Below are positions 7,500 through 16,521 of a DNA stretch of 64,000 nucleotides, piece after piece (position 1 is the stretch's first letter; each line of letters begins with the position of its first letter). Position numbers and translations under genes: made by a program. The stretch comes from Flavobacterium daemonense (GTDB lineage Bacteria; Bacteroidota; Bacteroidia; Flavobacteriales; Flavobacteriaceae), in contig NZ_VJYD01000002.1 of assembly GCF_007341385.1 (NCBI RefSeq), positions 124,001 to 188,000 of the forward strand, in the 5' to 3' direction. Below the pieces are notes generated by a model. That model did no database searches. It saw nothing but the letters and a program-made list of their open reading frames with translations, and was not told the DNA's origin.

Positions 7500-8738
7500 A
7501 TGTCAGAACTATTATTACCACCAGAGCATCGTTATGCTAAAATAATTAAAGAGAAACTAAACGAAGACGGAAGCGAGCTTTCGGTACTGAATTTAGGTCC
7601 AACTCACCCTGCGACTCACGGTATTTTTCAAAATATCCTATTAATGGATGGTGAAAGAATTCTAGAGGCTGAACCAACTATTGGTTACATCCACAGAGCT
7701 TTCGAAAAAATCGCCGAAAATCGTCCTTTCTATCAAATCACACCTCTTACAGACCGTATGAACTATTGCTCCTCTCCTATTAATAATATGGGATGGTGGA
7801 TGACTTTAGAGAAATTATTAGGTGTTGAAGTTCCAAAAAGAGCACAATATTTAAGAGTTATTGTAATGGAGCTTGCTCGTATTACAGACCACTTGATTTG
7901 TAACTCGATTCTTGGGGTTGATACTGGTGCGTATACTGGTTTCTTATACGTTTTTCAATTTAGAGAAAAAATCTACGAAATCTACGAAGAAATTTGTGGA
8001 GCTCGTTTGACTACAAATATGGGAAGAATTGGTGGTTTTGAAAGAGACTGGTCTCCAGAGGCTTTCAAAAAACTAGATACTTTCCTTGAAGAATTTCCAG
8101 TTGCTTGGAAAGAATTCGAAAACTTATTCGAAAGAAATAGAATTTTCCTTGATAGAACTGTAAACGTGGGTGCAATTTCAGCAGAAAAAGCAATGGCTTA
8201 CGGATTTACAGGTCCAAACTTGCGTGCTGCCGGAGTCGATTACGACGTTCGTGTTGCACAACCTTACTCATCTTACGAAGATTTTGATTTTATTGTTCCT
8301 GTTGGAAAATCAGGTGATACTTATGATCGTTTCTGTGTTCGTAACGCTGAAGTTTGGGAAAGTTTAAGCATCATTCGTCAAGCGTTGGATAAAATGCCTC
8401 CAGGAAACGAATACCATGCTGAAGTTCCTGATTATTATCTTCCTCCAAAAGAAGATGTATATAATTCAATGGAATCTCTAATCTATCACTTCAAAATTGT
8501 AATGGGAGAAGTTCCTGTTCCAGTTGCCGAAATTTACCATCCTGTTGAAGGAGGAAATGGAGAGATAGGTTTTTATTTGGTTACTGACGGAAGTAGAACT
8601 CCATATAGATTACATTTCAGAAGGCCTTGCTTTATTTATTACCAAGCATATCCGGAAATGATTAAAGGTGCGCTTCTTTCTGATGCAATTGTGATTTTAT
8701 CAAGTTTAAATGTAATTGCAGGAGAATTAGACGCCTAA
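7500..8738 (+). CDS. nuoD: NADH-quinone oxidoreductase subunit D
   Basis: 412 residues; the 49-kDa subunit that forms the quinone-binding cavity with NuoB. Related to the large subunit of NiFe hydrogenases but without the metal-binding cysteines. Recognisable blocks are LNLGPTHPATHGIFQN (quinone-site beta hairpin with its His), IGYIHRAFEK, RMNYCSSPINNMGW, GARLTTNMGRIGG and the C-terminal EGGNGEIGFYLVTDGSRTPYR. Length is normal. The stop is followed by a 195-bp repeat-rich spacer before nuoE. Confidence 0.98.
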   Translation: MSELLLPPEHRYAKIIKEKLNEDGSELSVLNLGPTHPATHGIFQNILLMDGERILEAEPTIGYIHRAFEKIAENRPFYQITPLTDRMNYCSSPINNMGWWMTLEKLLGVEVPKRAQYLRVIVMELARITDHLICNSILGVDTGAYTGFLYVFQFREKIYEIYEEICGARLTTNMGRIGGFERDWSPEAFKKLDTFLEEFPVAWKEFENLFERNRIFLDRTVNVGAISAEKAMAYGFTGPNLRAAGVDYDVRVAQPYSSYEDFDFIVPVGKSGDTYDRFCVRNAEVWESLSIIRQALDKMPPGNEYHAEVPDYYLPPKEDVYNSMESLIYHFKIVMGEVPVPVAEIYHPVEGGNGEIGFYLVTDGSRTPYRLHFRRPCFIYYQAYPEMIKGALLSDAIVILSSLNVIAGELDA

Positions 8739-8933
8739 AAAATTTTAGATTGAAGATTTTAGATTTTAGATTGCAGAATGGCATATCTAAATTTTAGATT
8801 GAAAATCTAAACTTATATAGAATTGAAGAATTCAGATTGAAAAATCTAAAACTAAAACAAAGATTGCAGAATACGGATTCTAGATAAAGATTTGAAAAAA
8901 TCTAAAATCTAAAATCTAAAATCTAAAATAAAA
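8739..8933 (+). repeat. nuoD-nuoE spacer: inverted AGATTTT/AAAATCT repeat tracts
   Basis: The left tract (8744-8775, including TTTTAGATTTTAGATT at 8758-8773) faces a right tract at about 8900-8930 made of four head-to-tail AATCTAAAAT units. Further copies in both orientations lie between (near 8790, 8808, 8845). No reading frame of note. This is the largest of the three hairpin spacers in the operon. Confidence 0.8.
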
Positions 8934-9464
8934 ATGGAACGTAAACATTACAAACAAGAAATAAACATGACCGAGGCATTGATGAACCGCATCAATGAAT
9001 TGATTAGTCATTATCCTGAAGGCAAACAAAAATCGGCTTTATTGCCTGTTTTACATGAGGTTCAGGATGCACACAACAACTGGTTAAGTATTGAACTACA
9101 AGATAAAGTTGCCGAAATTCTTCAGATAAAACCAATCGAGGTTTATGAAGTGGTGACTTTTTATACCATGTTCAACCAAAAACCGATTGGTAAATACATG
9201 TTTGAGTTTTGCCAGACTTCTTGTTGCTGTTTAAGCGGTGCCGAAAATTTAATGGATTATACTTCTAAAAAATTAGGCATTAAAATGGGTGAAACAACTC
9301 CAGACGGAATGTTCACTATTGCTGGAGTAGAATGTTTAGGTGCATGTGGATATGCTCCAATGATGCAGTTGGGAGATTTCTATAAAGAGAAATTGACAGA
9401 AGAAAAAATCGATCAGTTAATTGCTGATTGTCGAGATGATAAAATAATATTACACGATAAATAA
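8934..9464 (+). CDS. nuoE: NADH-quinone oxidoreductase subunit E
   Basis: 176 residues; the 24-kDa thioredoxin-fold subunit holding [2Fe-2S] cluster N1a at the NADH-oxidising tip. Ligands are C93 and C98 (FCQTSCCCLSG) and C134 and C138 (VECLGACGYAP), the same spacing as E. coli C92/C97/C133/C137, which supports the start at 8934; a second ATG at 8967 is an alternative. Two extra cysteines (C97, C99) flank C98. nuoF begins one base after the stop. Confidence 0.97.
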   Translation: MERKHYKQEINMTEALMNRINELISHYPEGKQKSALLPVLHEVQDAHNNWLSIELQDKVAEILQIKPIEVYEVVTFYTMFNQKPIGKYMFEFCQTSCCCLSGAENLMDYTSKKLGIKMGETTPDGMFTIAGVECLGACGYAPMMQLGDFYKEKLTEEKIDQLIADCRDDKIILHDK

Positions 9465-9465
9465 G

Positions 9466-10836
9466 ATGTCACAAAAAATATTATTAGATAAAATCAATAT
9501 TCCTGGAATTAAAACCTACGAAGTATATCGCCAAAATGGTGGTTATGCTTCTGTAGAAAAAGCTTTAAAAACACTTACACCAGATGAAGTTACTGAGGAA
9601 GTAAAAAAATCAGGTCTTCGTGGTCGTGGTGGCGCGGGTTTCCCTGCCGGAATGAAATGGAGCTTTATTGATAAAAAATCAGGAAAACCAAGACACTTAG
9701 TTTGTAACGCCGACGAATCGGAGCCAGGAACTTTCAAAGATCGTTATTTGATGGAATATATTCCTCACTTATTGATCGAGGGAATGATTACTTCAAGCTA
9801 CGCTTTGGGAGCTAACCTTTCATACATCTACATTCGTGGAGAATATATGTGGGTTTTCAAAATTTTAGAAAGAGCAATCGCCGAGGCTAAAGCTGCTGGA
9901 TGGTTAGGAAAAAATATATTAGGAACAGGTTACGATTTAGAGCTACACGTTCACTGTGGAGCTGGGGCTTATATTTGTGGAGAAGAAACTGCACTTATTG
10001 AGTCTCTAGAAGGCAAAAGAGGAAATCCTCGTATTAAACCACCTTTCCCAGCTGTTTCTGGTCTTTGGGCAAACCCAACCGTAGTAAACAATGTTGAAAC
10101 TATTGCAACGGTACCATGGATTGTTAACAATTCTGGTGATGATTATGCTAAAATTGGTGTTGGCCGTTCTACTGGAACTAAATTAATTTCTGCTTCAGGA
10201 AACATCAAAAATCCTGGCGTTTACGAAATTGAATTAGGTTTAAGTGTAGATGAATTCATGAATTCTGATGAATATTTGGGAGGAATGTCTTCAAGCCGTC
10301 CATTAAAAGCATTTGTTCCTGGAGGTTCTTCAGTGCCAATTTTACCAGCTGAATTGATTTTCAAAACAGCAAATGGCGAAGATCGTCTGATGACTTACGA
10401 ATCTTTAAGTGATGGTGGTTTTGCAACCGGATCTATGCTAGGTTCTGGAGGATTTATCGTTTATGATGACACTGCTTGTATCGTTAGAAACACTTGGAAC
10501 TTTGCTCGTTTTTACCACCACGAATCTTGCGGACAATGTACACCTTGTCGTGAAGGAACTGGATGGTTGGAAAAAATCTTATGGAGAATCGAAAACGGTC
10601 AAGGCCGTGAAGAAGATATCGAATTATTGTGGAGTATTCAAAGTAAAATTGAAGGAAACACAATTTGTCCACTTGGTGACGCCGCTTCTTGGCCAGTAGC
10701 TGCTGCGATTCGTCACTTTAGAGACGAATTCGAATATCACGTTCGTTTCCCTGAAAAAATAAAAAATAGAGATCACTTTGTTGCTGAACCTTTTTCACAA
10801 GTGAAGCATCTAGTAGGCGGTAAAGTAATCGTATAA
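9466..10836 (+). CDS. nuoF: NADH-quinone oxidoreductase subunit F
   Basis: 456 residues; the 51-kDa subunit that oxidises NADH through FMN and passes electrons to [4Fe-4S] cluster N3. The glycine-rich SGLRGRGGAGFPAGMKW (NADH/FMN site), CNADESEPGTFKDR and CGEETALIESLEGKRGNPR are present, followed by an SLBB domain. The N3 ligands are C355, C358 and C361 (SCGQCTPCREGT) plus C401 (CPLGDA). Length and order are standard. A 180-bp spacer with a large hairpin separates it from nuoG. Confidence 0.98.
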   Translation: MSQKILLDKINIPGIKTYEVYRQNGGYASVEKALKTLTPDEVTEEVKKSGLRGRGGAGFPAGMKWSFIDKKSGKPRHLVCNADESEPGTFKDRYLMEYIPHLLIEGMITSSYALGANLSYIYIRGEYMWVFKILERAIAEAKAAGWLGKNILGTGYDLELHVHCGAGAYICGEETALIESLEGKRGNPRIKPPFPAVSGLWANPTVVNNVETIATVPWIVNNSGDDYAKIGVGRSTGTKLISASGNIKNPGVYEIELGLSVDEFMNSDEYLGGMSSSRPLKAFVPGGSSVPILPAELIFKTANGEDRLMTYESLSDGGFATGSMLGSGGFIVYDDTACIVRNTWNFARFYHHESCGQCTPCREGTGWLEKILWRIENGQGREEDIELLWSIQSKIEGNTICPLGDAASWPVAAAIRHFRDEFEYHVRFPEKIKNRDHFVAEPFSQVKHLVGGKVIV

Positions 10837-11016
10837 AAATAAAAAGCAGAAAGTTATAAAGTTCATAATATTAAAAGGACAGCAATTCTTTAAAATATTC
10901 CGACTTTCAACAAAAAAGTTTAAAATAGTTTAAAGTTTCAAGTTTTTTTAGTTTTAATACCGATAGCTATCGGCACTGAAACATGAAACCTGAAACTAAA
11001 AAAACAAAATAAAGAG
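10837..11016 (+). repeat. nuoF-nuoG spacer: hairpin capped by a CCGATAGCTATCGG palindrome
   Basis: GTTTTTTTAGTTT (10942-10954) is perfectly complementary to AAACTAAAAAAAC (10993-11005), and between them is the 14-bp palindrome CCGATAGCTATCGG (10960-10973). TGAAACCTGAAAC on the right arm recurs in part upstream of yraN (GAAACCTGAAAC near 30333). No gene. Confidence 0.8.
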
Positions 11017-12048
11017 ATGAAAGTAACCATAGACGGTCAAAGTATAGACGTAGAGCCAGGAACAACGATCCTGCAGGCTGCACGTATGATTGGTGGAGAT
11101 TTGGTACCGCCAGCCATGTGCTATTACTCAAAATTAAAAGGCAGCGGCGGAAAATGTCGTTGTTGTTTAGTTGAAGTTTCTAAAGGTAGTGAAGCTGATC
11201 CAAGACCAATGCCAAAACTAATGGCATCTTGTGTAACAGGATGCATGGACGGAATGGAAGTAAACAGTAAATCTTCTGACAGAGTAACGGAAGCTCGTAA
11301 ATCCGTTACAGAATTTTTATTGATCAACCACCCATTAGACTGTCCAATTTGTGATCAAGCTGGTGAATGTGATCTTCAAAATTTAAGTTTTGAGCACGGA
11401 AATCCGAAATCACGTTTTATTGAAGAAAAAAGAACATTTGAACCAGAAGATATTGGTCCAAATATTCAACTACATATGAACCGTTGTATTTTATGTCAAA
11501 GATGTGTACAAGTTGCAGATCAATTGACAGACAACAGAGTTCACGGAGTATTAGATCGTGGTGATCACGCTAATATTTCAACTGGAATTTCTAAAGCAAT
11601 CGACAACGAGTTTTCTGGAAACATGATTGACGTTTGTCCAGTTGGAGCTTTAACAGACAAAACTTTCCGTTTTAAATCAAGAGTATGGTTTAATAAACCT
11701 TATAACGCACATAGAGAATGTACAACTCCAGGATGTTGCGGTAAAACTACTGTTTGGATGTTTGGTGGAGAAATTCAGCGTGTAACTGGTCGTAAAGACG
11801 AGTACCATGAAGTTGAAGAATTCATTTGCAACAGCTGTCGTTTTGATCATAAAAATGTGAATGACTGGGTTATTGAAGGACCGAGAGAATTTGAAAAAGA
11901 TTCTGTTATCAACCAAAATAACTACACTCAAAAATTAGAGAAAGTACAAATCGATACTGAAAAGAATATTCTTATGGGTAGAGATATTGACCGTAAAAAA
12001 ATTAGTATGGCTGAAATTCCATTAAACACTAATAACAAAAATTCTTAA
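11017..12048 (+). CDS. nuoG: NADH-quinone oxidoreductase subunit G, short form without the molybdopterin domain
   Basis: 343 residues, against about 680-910 for NuoG with the full molybdopterin-oxidoreductase-like domain. Present are the [2Fe-2S] ferredoxin domain (C35, C47, C50, C72; cluster N1b), the His-Cys motif for N5 (H105, C109, C112, C118), the N4 ligands (C157, C160, C163, C207) and a small domain with C235, C240, C241, C271 and C274 like the N7-type site. After this the protein ends with ~60 hydrophilic residues. nuoH overlaps its stop by one base, so no frameshifted remainder is hidden. The electron path N1b-N4-N5 is complete, so this should be a working subunit; short NuoG is, to my knowledge, usual in Flavobacteriia. 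Confidence 0.93.
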   Translation: MKVTIDGQSIDVEPGTTILQAARMIGGDLVPPAMCYYSKLKGSGGKCRCCLVEVSKGSEADPRPMPKLMASCVTGCMDGMEVNSKSSDRVTEARKSVTEFLLINHPLDCPICDQAGECDLQNLSFEHGNPKSRFIEEKRTFEPEDIGPNIQLHMNRCILCQRCVQVADQLTDNRVHGVLDRGDHANISTGISKAIDNEFSGNMIDVCPVGALTDKTFRFKSRVWFNKPYNAHRECTTPGCCGKTTVWMFGGEIQRVTGRKDEYHEVEEFICNSCRFDHKNVNDWVIEGPREFEKDSVINQNNYTQKLEKVQIDTEKNILMGRDIDRKKISMAEIPLNTNNKNS

Positions 12049-13106
12049 TGATGGTAGATGGTGCGTTTATTATAGAAAAAAGTGTTGTAATTGTTGTTGT
12101 TTTTGCTGTAACTATGATTATGGCGATGTACTCCACTTGGGCAGAACGTAAAGTTGCTGCTTTCCTTCAGGATCGTGTTGGACCAAACCGTGCTGGATGG
12201 GGAGGTTTATTGCAACCGCTTGCCGATGGTATGAAATTATTCTCTAAAGAAGAATTTTTCCCAAATACTCCAAACAGATTTTTATTTGTTGTAGGACCGG
12301 CAATTGCAATGAGTACTGCTTTAATGACCAGTGCAGTTATTCCGTGGGGGGACAGACTTCATGTTTTTGGAAGAGATGTAATTCTGCAAGCTACTGATGT
12401 GAACATTGCTTTATTATATGTTTTTGGAGTTATTTCTGTTGGAGTTTACGGCATCATGATTGGTGGATGGGCTTCTAACAATAAATTCTCATTAATGGGG
12501 GCTGTTCGTGCTGCTTCACAAATGGTTTCATATGAGGTTGCTATGGGATTATCAATGATCGCTTTGTTGATGATGACAGGAACTTTAAGCTTAAAAGAAA
12601 TCTCTGAGCAACAAGCAGGAATGAACTGGAATGTTTTTTATCAGCCTTTATCTTTCCTGATTTTCTTGATTTGTGCCTTTGCTGAAACAAATAGAACTCC
12701 TTTTGACTTGGCAGAATGTGAGTCTGAGTTAATTGGTGGTTATCACACCGAATATTCATCAATGAAAATGGGATTCTATTTATTTGCTGAATACGCTAAC
12801 ATGTTTATCTCTGCTACAATTATTTCTGTTTTATTCTTTGGAGGATATAACTATCCAGGAATGCAATGGATGGTTGAAAATATTGGAGTTAACAGCGCTA
12901 ATCTTTTGGGTATTGCCGTATTGTTTGTAAAAATATGTTTCTTCATATTTTTCTATATGTGGGTACGTTGGACAATACCAAGATTTAGATATGACCAATT
13001 AATGAATTTAGGGTGGAGAATTTTGATTCCGCTTTCAATTCTTAATATTATGATTACGGGTGCTGTTATATTAAGACACGATATCGCAGCTTTCTTAGGA
13101 TTTTAA
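12048..13106 (+). CDS. nuoH: NADH-quinone oxidoreductase subunit H
   Basis: 352 residues, about eight membrane helices; the subunit that joins the peripheral and membrane arms and forms the mouth of the quinone chamber. Signatures: ERKVAAFLQDRVGPNRAGW on the first cytoplasmic loop, LADGMKLFSKEEFFP and AETNRTPFDLAECESELIGGYHTEYSS, whose acidic loop lines the quinone pocket. The start overlaps the nuoG stop by one base (a second ATG follows at 12051). A 110-bp spacer follows. Confidence 0.98.
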   Translation: MMVDGAFIIEKSVVIVVVFAVTMIMAMYSTWAERKVAAFLQDRVGPNRAGWGGLLQPLADGMKLFSKEEFFPNTPNRFLFVVGPAIAMSTALMTSAVIPWGDRLHVFGRDVILQATDVNIALLYVFGVISVGVYGIMIGGWASNNKFSLMGAVRAASQMVSYEVAMGLSMIALLMMTGTLSLKEISEQQAGMNWNVFYQPLSFLIFLICAFAETNRTPFDLAECESELIGGYHTEYSSMKMGFYLFAEYANMFISATIISVLFFGGYNYPGMQWMVENIGVNSANLLGIAVLFVKICFFIFFYMWVRWTIPRFRYDQLMNLGWRILIPLSILNIMITGAVILRHDIAAFLGF

Positions 13107-13216
13107 GAACGATTCATTAGCAATCCTACTATTATTTAGGAAGCTTCAAATAAAAATAAAATAGATTTTGAATTTGATTCACTTTAAATTGAAAATCATA
13201 AATCATAGATTAAAAA
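13107..13216 (+). other. nuoH-nuoI spacer
   Basis: A 110-bp AT-rich gap without a reading frame. It contains imperfect copies of the TAGATT motif (near 13163 and 13206) but, unlike the other three spacers, no long perfect inverted repeat. Confidence 0.5.
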
Positions 13217-13762
13217 ATGTCAATAGAAACTATATCATTATCGGGTAGAAAAAAAGTGGTGTCAAACAAGGACATGACTTTTTTAGAACGATTGTATCTT
13301 GTGGCGATTGTAAAAGGTTTGGCTATTACGCTAAAACACCTTTTCAGAAAAAAAGTTACGATTCATTATCCTGAACAGGTGCGACAAATGAGTCCTGTTT
13401 ATCGCGGTCAGCATATGCTGAAACGCGACGAACAAGGTCGTGAAAACTGTACTGCATGCGGATTGTGTGCATTATCTTGCCCTGCGGAAGCTATTACTAT
13501 GAAAGCTGCAGAACGCAAACCAGATGAAAAGCACTTGTACCGCGAAGAGAAATATGCTGAAATATATGAGATCAATATGCTTCGTTGTATTTTCTGCGGT
13601 TTGTGTGAAGAGGCTTGTCCAAAAGACGCGATCTACTTGACACAATCTAAAGTTTTAGTTCCTGCAAGTTATGAAAGAGAAGATTTCATTTTTGGAAAGG
13701 ATAAATTGGTGATGCCTTTAGAAATGGCTATCAAAAACGCTCAACTTAATAACGCTAACTAA
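13217..13762 (+). CDS. nuoI: NADH-quinone oxidoreductase subunit I
   Basis: 181 residues; the two-cluster ferredoxin-like subunit carrying N6a and N6b between NuoG and NuoB. Ligands: C78, C81, C84 and C88 (CTACGLCALSCPAEAI) and C124, C127, C130 and C134 (CIFCGLCEEACPKDAI), the classic bacterial 2[4Fe-4S] pattern. An amphipathic N-terminal stretch (23-45) probably lies on the membrane. The stop overlaps the nuoJ start by one base. Confidence 0.98.
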   Translation: MSIETISLSGRKKVVSNKDMTFLERLYLVAIVKGLAITLKHLFRKKVTIHYPEQVRQMSPVYRGQHMLKRDEQGRENCTACGLCALSCPAEAITMKAAERKPDEKHLYREEKYAEIYEINMLRCIFCGLCEEACPKDAIYLTQSKVLVPASYEREDFIFGKDKLVMPLEMAIKNAQLNNAN

Positions 13763-14301
13763 TGATACATATTCCTGATTTTGCACACGCGACAACTGTA
13801 CAAGTTATTTTTTGTTTCTTAGCGTTTATCACGGTAATTACCGCTTTCTTGACCATTTTTAGCCGAAACCCAATTCACTCTGCTATTTATTTAGTGATTT
13901 GTTTCTTTTCAATTGCTGGTCATTACTTACTATTAAATTCTCAATTTTTAGCAATTGTACATATAATAGTCTACTCCGGAGCCATCATGATTTTGTTCCT
14001 GTTTACGATTATGCTTATGAATTTGAATGAACAAAAGGACGTTCACCGACCTAGAATTACTCGTTTGGGAGCCATTGTTTCATTCTGTTTGATTCTAATT
14101 GTTTTGATTACAATCTTCATTAACTCTAAACCAATTGTTGGTGAATATGATTCAACGGGTGAAGATTTCCAATCTATTAAAGTATTAGGTAAAATATTAT
14201 TGAACGAATATATGGTACCATTTGAATTTGCTTCGATTTTACTTTTGGTTGCAATGATTGGAACTGTATTATTGTCTAAAAAAGAAAAATTAAATAAATA
14301 A
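13762..14301 (+). CDS. nuoJ: NADH-quinone oxidoreductase subunit J
   Basis: 179 residues with five predicted membrane helices. The family block [46 protein letters not shown]... is present; helix 3 ([20 protein letters not shown]) is the one with the conserved tyrosine and pi-bulge involved in coupling. Overlaps nuoI and nuoK by one base on each side, so it is translated in concert with them. Confidence 0.97.
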   Translation: MIHIPDFAHATTVQVIFCFLAFITVITAFLTIFSRNPIHSAIYLVICFFSIAGHYLLLNSQFLAIVHIIVYSGAIMILFLFTIMLMNLNEQKDVHRPRITRLGAIVSFCLILIVLITIFINSKPIVGEYDSTGEDFQSIKVLGKILLNEYMVPFEFASILLLVAMIGTVLLSKKEKLNK

Positions 14302-14621
14302 TGGGTAATATATTAAATCAAATAGGTATTGAAAATTACATCTTTTTAAGTGTTGTACTTTTTTGTATTGGTGTTTTTGGTGTATTGTACAGAAGAAATG
14401 CTATTATCGTTTTCATGTCTATCGAAATCATGCTTAATGCTGTAAACCTTTTATTTGTAGCATTTTCAACTTATCATCAAGATGCTCAAGGACAGGTTTT
14501 CGTATTCTTTTCGATGGCTGTAGCTGCTGCAGAAGTAGCAGTTGGATTAGCAATTTTAGTTTCTATTTTTAGAAACATTGGCTCAATTAGTATCGATAAC
14601 TTAAAAAACTTAAAAGGATAA
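14301..14621 (+). CDS. nuoK: NADH-quinone oxidoreductase subunit K
   Basis: 106 residues, three membrane helices; the small Mrp-like subunit in the proton channel chain. The two conserved intramembrane glutamates are in [13 protein letters not shown] and [13 protein letters not shown]. The length matches the family (about 100). One-base overlap with nuoJ; nuoL starts six bases after the stop. Confidence 0.97.
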   Translation: MGNILNQIGIENYIFLSVVLFCIGVFGVLYRRNAIIVFMSIEIMLNAVNLLFVAFSTYHQDAQGQVFVFFSMAVAAAEVAVGLAILVSIFRNIGSISIDNLKNLKG

Positions 14622-14627
14622 ATAGAA

Positions 14628-16511
14628 ATGGATACCAATTTAGCTTTACTTTTAGTATTAACTCCTTTTTTAGGATTTTTAATCAATGTTTTCTTTGGAA
14701 AAAGCTTAGGGAAAACAGTTTCTGGAGCAATCGGAACTGTTGCTGTAGCAATTTCTTTTATAGTTACGCTTGTTCTTTTTAATCAAATTACTTCAACTGG
14801 AAAAGCAATTGAAGTTACTTTATTTGATTGGATTCAAATTAGCAATCTAAAAATCAATCTTGGATTTTTATTAGATCAATTGTCTGTTCTTTGGTTGCTT
14901 TTCGTAACCGGAATTGGATCTTTGATTCACTTATACTCTATCAGTTATATGCATGATGATGAAAATATGCACAAGTTTTTTGCGTATTTGAATCTGTTTG
15001 TATTCTTTATGATTACGCTTGTAATTGGAAGCAACTTATTAGTTCTTTTCATTGGTTGGGAAGGTGTTGGACTATGCTCTTATTTATTAATCGGATTTTG
15101 GCACAAAAACCAAGATTACAACGATGCTGCAAAAAAGGCTTTCATTATGAACAGAATTGGAGATTTAGGTCTTTTAATTGGAATGTTCATCATTGGTTCA
15201 ATGTTCTCAACTTTAGATTATGCAACTTTAAAAACTGCAATTGCTGGAGCTTCAAACTTAAATGTTTCAATGCTTTCGTTAGCAGCTTTATGTTTGTTTA
15301 TTGGAGCTTGTGGTAAATCTGCACAAATTCCATTGTACACTTGGCTACCAGACGCGATGGCTGGACCAACTCCAGTTTCTGCATTGATTCACGCTGCAAC
15401 AATGGTTACGGCTGGTATCTTTATGGTAACAAGATTAAACTTTGTTTTTGATTTAGCGGTTGATGTGCAAATGGTAATTGCTATTATTGGAGCAATCACT
15501 TCATTAGTAGCAGCTACAATTGGTTTAGTTCAAAACGATATCAAAAAAGTATTGGCTTATTCTACAGTTTCTCAATTAGGATTAATGTTTTTAGCATTAG
15601 GATTCGGAGCTTATGAAGTAGCTGTTTTCCACGTAATCACACACGCTTTCTTTAAAGCTTGTTTATTCTTAGGTTCTGGATCTGTAATTCACGGATTGCA
15701 TGGAGAACAAGACATGCGTAATATGGGCGGATTGCGTAAAGCGATGCCAATTACATTCTGGACAATGTTGATTTCTTCATTAGCAATTTCTGGAGTTCCG
15801 TTTTTCTCAGGTTTCTTCTCTAAAGATGAAATTTTATTGACAGCTTTCCACCATAGTATTCCTTTATACGTTGTTGGATCTATTGCTTCAATCATGACGG
15901 CTTTCTATATGTTCCGATTAATGTTCTTGACTTTCTTCAAAGAGTTTAGAGGAACTGAAGAACAAAAACATCATTTACACGAAAGTGGTGCCTTAATTAC
16001 AATTCCGTTAATCATCTTAGCAATTTTAGCAACTTTTGGCGGATTAATCAGTTTGCCAGGAAACAGCTGGTTAAATGAATATTTAGCGCCTCTTTTCACA
16101 AAAGTAGCTGGCGAAGAACACCATTTAGGAACTACAGAATATACTTTAATGGGTGTTGCTGTTTTAGGCGGGTTATTAGGAATTCTAATTGCTTACATTA
16201 AATATTTCAAACAAGATAATGTTCCTGAAGCAGATGAAAACATTACAGGTGTAGCAAAAGTTTTATATAACAAATATTATGTTGATGAAGCTTACGACGC
16301 AATTTTTGTTCGTTCGGTAAACGGATTATCTAGATTCTTTAGAGACTATATTGAAACTGGTTTATCTGCTCTTGTTTTCGGATTAGGAAAAATAACAAAT
16401 GAATTAGCTTTTCAAGGCAAAAAACTACAAAGTGGAAGTATCGGATTATACCTTTTTGCTTTCGTTATTGGTCTTTGCGCGATTGTTTCTTATATATTTT
16501 TAGCTCAATAA
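14628..16511 (+). CDS. nuoL: NADH-quinone oxidoreductase subunit L
   Basis: 627 residues; the distal antiporter-like proton-pumping subunit, with about 14-16 helices, and a C-terminal extension expected to contain the long lateral helix that runs along the membrane arm. Signatures: LFIGWEGVGLCSYLLIGFW, the broken-helix block LPDAMAGPTPVSALIHAATMVTAG, and HAFFKACLFLGSGSVIHG. Length is standard. nuoM follows after 10 bp. Confidence 0.98.
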   Translation: MDTNLALLLVLTPFLGFLINVFFGKSLGKTVSGAIGTVAVAISFIVTLVLFNQITSTGKAIEVTLFDWIQISNLKINLGFLLDQLSVLWLLFVTGIGSLIHLYSISYMHDDENMHKFFAYLNLFVFFMITLVIGSNLLVLFIGWEGVGLCSYLLIGFWHKNQDYNDAAKKAFIMNRIGDLGLLIGMFIIGSMFSTLDYATLKTAIAGASNLNVSMLSLAALCLFIGACGKSAQIPLYTWLPDAMAGPTPVSALIHAATMVTAGIFMVTRLNFVFDLAVDVQMVIAIIGAITSLVAATIGLVQNDIKKVLAYSTVSQLGLMFLALGFGAYEVAVFHVITHAFFKACLFLGSGSVIHGLHGEQDMRNMGGLRKAMPITFWTMLISSLAISGVPFFSGFFSKDEILLTAFHHSIPLYVVGSIASIMTAFYMFRLMFLTFFKEFRGTEEQKHHLHESGALITIPLIILAILATFGGLISLPGNSWLNEYLAPLFTKVAGEEHHLGTTEYTLMGVAVLGGLLGILIAYIKYFKQDNVPEADENITGVAKVLYNKYYVDEAYDAIFVRSVNGLSRFFRDYIETGLSALVFGLGKITNELAFQGKKLQSGSIGLYLFAFVIGLCAIVSYIFLAQ

Positions 16512-16521
16512 TTTTATAACT

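Noticed and set aside
8739..8933. Tandem AATCTAAAAT units considered as a CRISPR array
   Set aside because: The units are 10 bp, head to tail, without spacers, and occur in inverted tracts.
11017..12048. nuoG considered a pseudogene truncated by frameshift
   Set aside because: nuoH overlaps its stop codon and no molybdopterin-domain sequence is found in any frame downstream; all cluster ligands needed for electron transfer are present.
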